Shown here piece after piece: positions 58,536 through 64,000 of a stretch of DNA of 64,000 bases. The DNA lies in NCBI GenBank assembly GCA_017303935.1, contig JAFLBD010000002.1, positions 711,154 through 775,153 on the forward strand, in the 5' to 3' direction. A program made the translations under genes and the position numbers. Under the pieces are notes generated by a model, which was given only the letters and a program-made list of their open reading frames with translations, searched no databases and was not told the origin of the DNA. Numbering within the stretch: the first letter of the stretch is position 1; the number at the start of each line of letters is the position of its first letter. The stretch comes from Armatimonadota bacterium (GTDB taxonomy: Bacteria; Armatimonadota; Fimbriimonadia; Fimbriimonadales; Fimbriimonadaceae).

Positions 58536-59896
58536 GCCTCTAACTCCGAACCTGAGAGCTTTCCATCGCTGTTTTTGTCCTGCTTGTCAAACATTCGAAG
58601 CATCGTATCGATGGTCTCAGCTTCTGTAATCTTCCCGTCGCTGTTCTGATCGAGTTCTTTGGCATGGACTTTCATGAATCCGCCGACTTCATTGCGTACG
58701 GTACGCAGGTTTGGCAAATCCTCGACTTTGATTGAGTCTGCATCGCCTGCATATCCGGCAAATGCTTCTTTGCATTGCGCTGTGACTTCTGCTTTGGTGA
58801 CTTCACCGTCTTTGTTCGTGTCGAGACCCTTGGCATGGTCAACGAACCAAGGCTTGCGTGGACCGGGAGGAGGTCCCAATTCGCCACCTAGACCCTTGCC
58901 GCCATCGCCGCGTCCGCCAGGATCTTTCGGGCCTTGTCCACCGCCGCCACCACCGCGTTCTGGTCTGCCTTTGTAGGTTTCGGAACGAACCTTTCCGTCA
59001 GGATCGACGAAGTCAAATTTCACGCTTCCATCCACGTTGATCTGATAGTTGACCTTGCTGGTCTTGCCATCAATCGTGTAAGTCAACGAATAGCTCTTGC
59101 CAATCTCGATCGTCTTGAAGCCAGTGATTTTTGCCCCACGCAGCGGAGATGTAGCTTCTCGAGGACTCGTCGCTCTTGGCTGCGGATCGACTTGGCCGCC
59201 CTTTTCAACGACTTCGCCATGGAATCCACCGTTCAGGTACGGATAAGAATTTGTCGCGTGGTAGTGGTATCCCAGTTTTGCTGTTGTATGACCATTGAAT
59301 GAATCCAGGTCCTTCGGTGCCGTTCCGTCAGGCTCGGTTAGACCATAAATCGGATACCCGTCCAAGGCATAGGCCACGGGAAGAGTCTTGCCAAGCTTTT
59401 CCTGCAAGATGAGAGGAACGATGTGATAGTGGTAATCATCCCCCCTGCCGCTATGTCCGCCCCACTTATCGAGTTCGCCCGCCAAAAAGGTGTCCGTCCG
59501 TCCATCGTTCTTGATCGGATTAAAGATCGGAATTCCATTGGCTGCAATCGCAATCGCACCACGGAAGAAGTTGGTTTTCGCGCTCATCGGCTCCTTTGCG
59601 GGAACTGGGAATAGCGGGAATTGCCAGGCATTCGTACCTGTGTACTTCTGGGGAAGCGGCACTTGCTGCTGCCATGCAGTGATGCCCGTCATCATCTCGT
59701 GGTCGGGTAATCCGTTCGATTCGACATAAAAGTTCTTTTCATCAGAGCGGGTCTTTACGTTTGGTGCGAATTTGGCGAACGACTTTTCCACTTCCGTGGC
59801 CTTTGATTTCGCAGTCTGAGCAAACATTGCTCCGGCGACGCCAGAGGCAACGAATAACGCCATGACTAAAGTTGGAAATGAGTTGAACTTGATCAC
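58532..59896 (-). CDS. YHYH-domain protein with EF hands
   Basis: A 454-residue exported protein. The YHYH domain (residues about 60-250) carries DDYHYHIVPLILQEKLGKTL and AYALDGYPIYGLTEPDGT. A Gly/Pro-rich linker follows (GGGGGGQGPKDPGGRGDGG), then three calcium-type EF-hand loops, DTNKDGEVTKAE, DQNSDGKITEAE and DKNSDGKLSGSE. YHYH proteins have no settled function. The stop and start overlap both phosphoesterase genes. Confidence 0.88.
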   Translation of the reverse strand: MIKFNSFPTLVMALFVASGVAGAMFAQTAKSKATEVEKSFAKFAPNVKTRSDEKNFYVESNGLPDHEMMTGITAWQQQVPLPQKYTGTNAWQFPLFPVPAKEPMSAKTNFFRGAIAIAANGIPIFNPIKNDGRTDTFLAGELDKWGGHSGRGDDYHYHIVPLILQEKLGKTLPVAYALDGYPIYGLTEPDGTAPKDLDSFNGHTTAKLGYHYHATNSYPYLNGGFHGEVVEKGGQVDPQPRATSPREATSPLRGAKITGFKTIEIGKSYSLTYTIDGKTSKVNYQINVDGSVKFDFVDPDGKVRSETYKGRPERGGGGGGQGPKDPGGRGDGGKGLGGELGPPPGPRKPWFVDHAKGLDTNKDGEVTKAEVTAQCKEAFAGYAGDADSIKVEDLPNLRTVRNEVGGFMKVHAKELDQNSDGKITEAETIDTMLRMFDKQDKNSDGKLSGSELEA

Positions 59897-61401
59897 TTTG
59901 AGGCTCCTTTTGGATTGATGGAATAGCTGTGGGCAATTTCGCCGTGCTTATGCCCTTCTTTCTCTGCTGCGGGCTCATACGCCCGGACGTAGTCGACCTT
60001 GGTTTGGCTCGGGCCAACTGTCACACGGACGAGACCGGCACCAGGGACTTTCTCCCCGCTGCGATAGGCATCGCCGTTGATGAGGCTATTGGTTGGATCG
60101 GCGGGGCATGGGCACGACTGATAAATCACGCCGTCCAATTCTTGCTTGCAATAAATATGGTCATGGCCCTGGAAGAAAATGCTGACCCCTGCCTTCACAA
60201 ACAGTTGGTGGATCGGCATGTCCCAGCCCGGACGTTTGGTTTTGAAAGCATCTCCGCCTCGGGGGTCTTTTCCGCCCCATTCGAAGAGTGTCGCGTTCTC
60301 AACGCCACCGCGGCCCGTACCGTTCACGTGGTGCGCAAATACGAACTTGTATTTGGACTTACTTTCGAGCAGAGTCTTGGTGAGCCATTTGTATTGCTGC
60401 TCGCCCAAGGTGATGTCCCAAAGGTTTCGGTTTGCCTTTCCGCCACCTTCTGAACCGGGTCCTTTACCGACGGAATTGTCTACTGCCGAAGCAGAATGCC
60501 AGTAGGGATCGATGGTCACGAAAAGAGCATCGCCCCAGGTCCAGGCAAAGTAGTTCCGCAACAAACCAATATGCTCGACAGGTTCTGAGTTGCCCGAATA
60601 GAATCCGTCCGGCGCGGGCTGTGCAAAGTTTCGATTTCGAGCGTTTTGCGCCCAGACCCCAAGGCTGTTCGCGGTCCCGTCGAGGTTGGCCTTCGCCGCT
60701 TGCTCGTGGTTTCCATTCACCAAGAAAATAGAAGCAGAATGTCCAACCAGCCCGAGGTAAGGGACCTGCTTTGTATACACGCCTTCAACGGTTTGCTTGG
60801 TCCGCTCTCGCAGAGTATCCACGCTAAAGTCGTCACCCAGGCAGATGTAAAAGTCTGGATTTTGCGCTGCAGCCGTCAATAGAATTCGTTCGTAAAGAGA
60901 CGGAATATGCATCTTTGGAACGCGCTCCGGGTGTGAATCTCCCTGAACGAAGAACATGAACTGTTCTCCTGGTTTCCTCTGAGTTTGAACCTGATAGGTT
61001 GGACTCGTTGCCGCTTCAGATTGCCCAGACTTCTTAAAGCTGAGTCGATAGGAATACTTGGTGCTAGGTTTGAGCCCGGTGAGCTTTGTCCGGAACGGAA
61101 CGCCGCTTTTGAGGGTGAGAGGTTGTGACTTTTGTTCAAACGGACTGCTGGCGGTACCGTATTCGATCGTTGCTTCCGCGTCGCTCTTGAAGTGAATTGT
61201 AAATTCCACGGACGATCCGGTCACGTTGCCCTGGATGATCGAACCTTCGGCCCAAGCTTTCGTAGGCAGGGGGTAATCCCGAGAGCGTCCAGGATTCTGA
61301 CCGCCACGACGCTCTTGGCCCTTCTGCTGAACCGTAGCTTGAACAAGCACTCCGCCAGAAACCAATAGCGCGAGGCCCAAAAGACTCAATTTCTCCATCA
61401 T
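59893..61401 (-). CDS. exported metallophosphoesterase
   Basis: A 502-residue exported enzyme with signal KLSLLGLALLVSGGVLVQA. It has an Fn3-like N-terminal domain (LTGLKPSTKYSYRLSFK) and a calcineurin-like catalytic domain: GDSHPE, CLGDDF, NGNHEQ, AHHVNG, QGHDHIY. It differs from the paralog downstream in the NHE position and a longer loop (KGPGSEGGGKAN). First gene of the operon. The substrate is unknown; phosphate release outside the cell is a fair guess. Confidence 0.9.
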   Translation of the reverse strand: MMEKLSLLGLALLVSGGVLVQATVQQKGQERRGGQNPGRSRDYPLPTKAWAEGSIIQGNVTGSSVEFTIHFKSDAEATIEYGTASSPFEQKSQPLTLKSGVPFRTKLTGLKPSTKYSYRLSFKKSGQSEAATSPTYQVQTQRKPGEQFMFFVQGDSHPERVPKMHIPSLYERILLTAAAQNPDFYICLGDDFSVDTLRERTKQTVEGVYTKQVPYLGLVGHSASIFLVNGNHEQAAKANLDGTANSLGVWAQNARNRNFAQPAPDGFYSGNSEPVEHIGLLRNYFAWTWGDALFVTIDPYWHSASAVDNSVGKGPGSEGGGKANRNLWDITLGEQQYKWLTKTLLESKSKYKFVFAHHVNGTGRGGVENATLFEWGGKDPRGGDAFKTKRPGWDMPIHQLFVKAGVSIFFQGHDHIYCKQELDGVIYQSCPCPADPTNSLINGDAYRSGEKVPGAGLVRVTVGPSQTKVDYVRAYEPAAEKEGHKHGEIAHSYSINPKGASK

Positions 61402-61495
61402 GTGTAGAGGACGGGTCAGCCGGTTTGTAGTTCAGAAAGGTAAGAAAACTCTAACCCACCGAACGCGCCATCCACCAATCCGTCAACATATCTAA

Positions 61496-62164
61496 GTGAG
61501 GATTCTGGTTGTAGAGGATGATATTAGCGTTGGGCAGTCATTGGCAGCGGCATTAATTGCGGATGGATTTGACGTCGAAGTCTCTACGACCGGGCCCCAA
61601 GGTCTCCATTTTGCCAAATCGAATCACTACGACTTGATCCTCCTCGACATGATGTTGCCTGGGCAAGATGGGCTTTCGATCTGTCGGGAACTGCGCCAAG
61701 GCGACAACACCGTTCCGATCATCTTTTTAACGGCGCGTGGAGAATTGCGGCACAAAGTCGCTGGCCTGGATGCGGGCGCAGATGATTACCTTGCCAAGCC
61801 ATTTGAGGTGGCAGAACTCCTGGCACGAGTTCGGGCCAACTTGCGCAGAACTTCGGCACCGGCGACTATTCTCAAGCTCGGCCCGATCAAGTTGGATCAG
61901 CTAGAAAGAACGGTTTTCGTCGACCAAGCCCGCGTAGAGCTTTCGCCAACGGAATTTGCGCTGCTCGAACAGTTGATGCTTGGGCGGGGTCGGACCGTCA
62001 CCCGCACGAGCATCATGCAAAAGGTCTGGAAGCAGGACTTTTACGACGACAAAGTGATCGATGTTTACGTGAGTGGCTTGCGAAAGAAGCTCGGACAAAG
62101 CGGCAAGTTGATCTTGACCGATAGGGGAGTGGGGCACCGGATTCAAGGGAGCACGAGCACATGA
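61496..62164 (+). CDS. OmpR-family response regulator
   Basis: A 222-residue response regulator. The receiver domain has VEDDISVGQSLAAAL (acidic pair), LILLDMMLPGQDG (phospho-Asp near residue 51) and the Lys of YLAKPFEVAEL. The C-terminal winged helix includes VELSPTEFALLEQLML and VIDVYVSGLRKKLG. The start is GTG 61496. It is coupled to the histidine kinase by ATGA and diverges from the phosphoesterase operon, which it may regulate. Confidence 0.95.
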   Translation: MRILVVEDDISVGQSLAAALIADGFDVEVSTTGPQGLHFAKSNHYDLILLDMMLPGQDGLSICRELRQGDNTVPIIFLTARGELRHKVAGLDAGADDYLAKPFEVAELLARVRANLRRTSAPATILKLGPIKLDQLERTVFVDQARVELSPTEFALLEQLMLGRGRTVTRTSIMQKVWKQDFYDDKVIDVYVSGLRKKLGQSGKLILTDRGVGHRIQGSTST

Positions 62165-63372
62165 TGAAATCTTTGCGGGCCAAGATGACACTTTTGGTGC
62201 TCATCCTTGGAGTGCCGTTCCTCATCGCTTCGGTCCAGGGCCTCCTCTTTGCAACCGAGCAGAACAGTCTGCAAGAACGCAAGTCGGTCGCCAAGCGGGC
62301 GATCAATCGCCTCTCCAGGGATCTTCAAGGTTCAAATCCTCTATCTAGAGTTGCAGAAATCTACGACCAAAGTGGATTGGACACGCTTGGTGCCGGTGCC
62401 ACGTTGTTGGACCGGTCCGGTGCAGTGCTGTGGCAATCTCCGCACCGCGCTCCAGACGCTGAGAAAAGAGGGGCGCAACAGCAGATTCTGGACGAAGGAG
62501 TTCTGCTCTACGTGATGCCAGAACAGCACTCCTCCAACGATCTCAGAATGCTTGCGTTTGCTATCACAGGGTTGGGATTAGTGGTTTACGGTGTGGGAGC
62601 CTGGGTGCTTGTGGGCGCGACGTTGAGACCCATCTCGAAGCTTGTCAACAGAGTCCAGAGCGCAAAGGAAGACCCCAATCTTGTCGTTACTCCGCCTTCA
62701 ACCGATCGAGAAGTGGTCAGCCTTGTGCAGACACTAAATGCCTTGATCCATGAACTCAGACTCGAGAGCGAGGACCGCATCAACAGCTACGCCACTCTCT
62801 CACATGAACTTCGGACGCCGATCCACTCGCTCCTATTGAAACTCGACCTTGCGCTTGGAAGCGAGCAAAGTAGGGAAGAGATGGAAGCCACCTTGATCGA
62901 GGTCCAGCGGCAAGTCTATCGGCTCAAGAACCTTAGTGAAGCGGTATTGACTCTACAAGGGCTGTCTCAATCTTCGGCGCAGTCGGCACGCGAGCCTTTG
63001 AGCGTCGTTCCGATCCTCGGCGAAATTTCCGCGGACCTCCAACCCTTGATGGAACTCAAAGGGATCACGCTCAACGTTCAGGTGGATGATGATGTTCAGG
63101 TCGACTCCCCCCGGGAACACTTAGTGCTTTTGCTGCGAAATCTGCTCGAAAACTCGGTGAAACACTCCCCAAACGGATCGATCGTTGCGGTTGCTAGTTC
63201 GCGGATGGAAGATGGAGTCGAGCTGTGCTTCAAGAATCCTGCTAGCGGCGAAACTCATCTCGCTGGGAATGGTCTAGGGCTGCGCATCTGCCGCGAAGTC
63301 GCCCGCACCAATGGCTGGCACCTCGAAACCAACGAATCTGATGGCGCCTTCTTCGCCAAAGTCCGGTTCTGA
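62161..63372 (+). CDS. membrane sensor histidine kinase
   Basis: A 403-residue kinase with two transmembrane helices (TLLVLILGVPFLIASVQGLL and LAFAITGLGLVVYGVGAWVL) around a short periplasmic sensor of about 95 residues, a HAMP-like segment, then the H-box SHELRTPIHSLLLKL, N-box LRNLLENSVKHSPNG and G-box NGLGLRICREVA. The partner regulator is directly upstream. The small periplasmic domain has no obvious ligand motif. Confidence 0.94.
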   Translation: MMKSLRAKMTLLVLILGVPFLIASVQGLLFATEQNSLQERKSVAKRAINRLSRDLQGSNPLSRVAEIYDQSGLDTLGAGATLLDRSGAVLWQSPHRAPDAEKRGAQQQILDEGVLLYVMPEQHSSNDLRMLAFAITGLGLVVYGVGAWVLVGATLRPISKLVNRVQSAKEDPNLVVTPPSTDREVVSLVQTLNALIHELRLESEDRINSYATLSHELRTPIHSLLLKLDLALGSEQSREEMEATLIEVQRQVYRLKNLSEAVLTLQGLSQSSAQSAREPLSVVPILGEISADLQPLMELKGITLNVQVDDDVQVDSPREHLVLLLRNLLENSVKHSPNGSIVAVASSRMEDGVELCFKNPASGETHLAGNGLGLRICREVARTNGWHLETNESDGAFFAKVRF

Positions 63373-63430
63373 TTGATCAATTTTTTGCGAAACGGCGTGA
63401 GGTGATCGATTACCCTGGGGAAATACAGTA

Positions 63431-64000
63431 TTACCTTAAATCAGCTGAGGTTATACGATACCTGGCAAGAATGTTGCTGAACAAGCTATTAAATAATTTC
63501 TGTTCCTCCATTCGCGTCTGCTCATACTCCAAAAGAATCTTTGTCAGTTCCAGAGCCGGGTTCTTGAGAATGGCATCACCTTCGGCTATGAGAATGAGGT
63601 ACGCAAGCAATGCAATTTCACTAGCATCCGGCTTCAAATCCTCACCAAGCAATTCCCGGACGCGCGGCACCAAGATCGGTCTAAGATGTTTGCTAACGAT
63701 TGCTGCATTCAATAGCCCATTTGCATACTCAAGTCGGAGTTCTGGGTTGGACTCACGTTCTTTGAGGTTTCTTAAGGATTCCAGGTGGTTCTGGATTTCC
63801 TCCATCGTCGAGCGCTTCTCGTGAATCGCATTGACTAGCCCCATTGCAAACTGAAGTTGGAGTTCTGGGTTGGACTCCCGTCCTTTGAGGTTTCTTAAGG
63901 ATTCCAGGTGGTTCTGAATTTCCTCCATTTTCGAGCACTTGTCGTGAATCGCATTGACTAGCCCCATTGCATACTGAAGTTGGAGTTCTGGGTTGGACTC
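63431..64000 (-). CDS. repeat protein, 5' part beyond the window
   Basis: A minus-strand gene with the stop at 63431 and the frame open to the edge, so its start lies outside. It contains tandem 41-residue repeats with ESNPEL, FAMGLVNAIH and NHLESLRNLK blocks, consistent with a TPR-like helical repeat. Two full units and part of a third are seen, and at DNA level the copies are nearly identical. A distinct helical C-terminal domain follows (KPDASEIALLAYLILIAEGD). Function unknown. Confidence 0.75.
   Translation of the reverse strand, partial: ESNPELQLQYAMGLVNAIHDKCSKMEEIQNHLESLRNLKGRESNPELQLQFAMGLVNAIHEKRSTMEEIQNHLESLRNLKERESNPELRLEYANGLLNAAIVSKHLRPILVPRVRELLGEDLKPDASEIALLAYLILIAEGDAILKNPALELTKILLEYEQTRMEEQKLFNSLFSNILARYRITSADLR
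63745..64000 (-). repeat. 123-bp tandem repeats
   Basis: Copies of GAGTTCTGGGTTGGACTC recur at 123-base spacing (ending near 63754, 63877 and 64000). The intervening DNA is about 95 percent alike by eye. The high DNA identity indicates recent expansion. Confidence 0.8.

Noticed and set aside
58659..58976. Pro-rich plus-strand gene inside the YHYH gene
   Set aside because: The Pro/Ser-rich reading is the complement of the Gly-rich linker of the real minus-strand gene.

Overview
The window reads as a chromosomal segment of a Gram-negative-type, mid-GC bacterium. Several traits point towards the Armatimonadota, probably the Fimbriimonadia: PEP-CTERM proteins, a dockerin-type protein, LspA-type lipoproteins, outer-membrane barrels, the futalosine menaquinone enzyme MqnE, a Ser/Thr kinase with an unusual nucleotide loop, and many small unique proteins. 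This placement is inference from gene content, since no rRNA or ribosomal protein is present. TTG and GTG starts are common. A striking number of genes have a -10 hexamer only 6-8 bases before the start codon and no Shine-Dalgarno sequence, which suggests leaderless mRNAs.

Layout. 1-4995: end of ispE, a nucleotidyltransferase, then an Fe-S assembly block (sufS, sufU, a DUF59 SufT-like gene, an Rrf2 regulator, an A-type carrier) and a DUF488 gene. 4992-12247: uvrC, an ECF sigma factor, small proteins, a coiled-coil protein, coaD, a Ser/Thr kinase and a secreted low-complexity protein. 12327-22583: DUF5107-like protein, M60-type metallopeptidase, mqnE, ileS-lspA, a PEP-CTERM protein and a family 2 glycosyltransferase. 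22590-29877: YCII protein, tRNA-Val, a cytochrome P460-like lipoprotein, two ArsR/AHSA1 pairs flanking two DinB genes, and a large tyrosine-decarboxylase-like enzyme.

29898-37671 is a metal-handling island of two operons converging on one terminator. The plus-strand operon has a Cys-rich small protein, a double YtkA-like protein, a NosL-like protein, a large His/Met-rich protein ending in a second NosL-like domain, and a barrel. The minus-strand operon has a His-rich small protein, a barrel, a zinc-type binding protein and its permease, but no ATPase. 37731-45467 holds a dockerin protein, a CxxCH protein, DinB, a rhomboid-like protein, a PabB-PabC fusion and a divergent pair of paralogous PEP-CTERM proteins.

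45545-54492 looks accessory: AT-richer secreted or lipoprotein-like hypotheticals, an HsdR-N-like nuclease-domain protein, DUF2200 and MGMT-like proteins, and two separate 21-bp (seven-codon) tandem repeat arrays that look like decayed heptapeptide-repeat genes.

54849-63372 is a tight minus-strand operon of exported proteins (two metallophosphoesterases, a YHYH/EF-hand protein, a HupE/UreJ-type membrane protein, a jelly-roll-like protein, an LTXXQ/Spy-like protein). A two-component system diverges from it and may control it. The window ends inside a gene with 41-residue tandem repeats. The best candidates for undescribed biology are the NosL-fusion island, the phosphoesterase/YHYH/HupE operon and the heptapeptide arrays.
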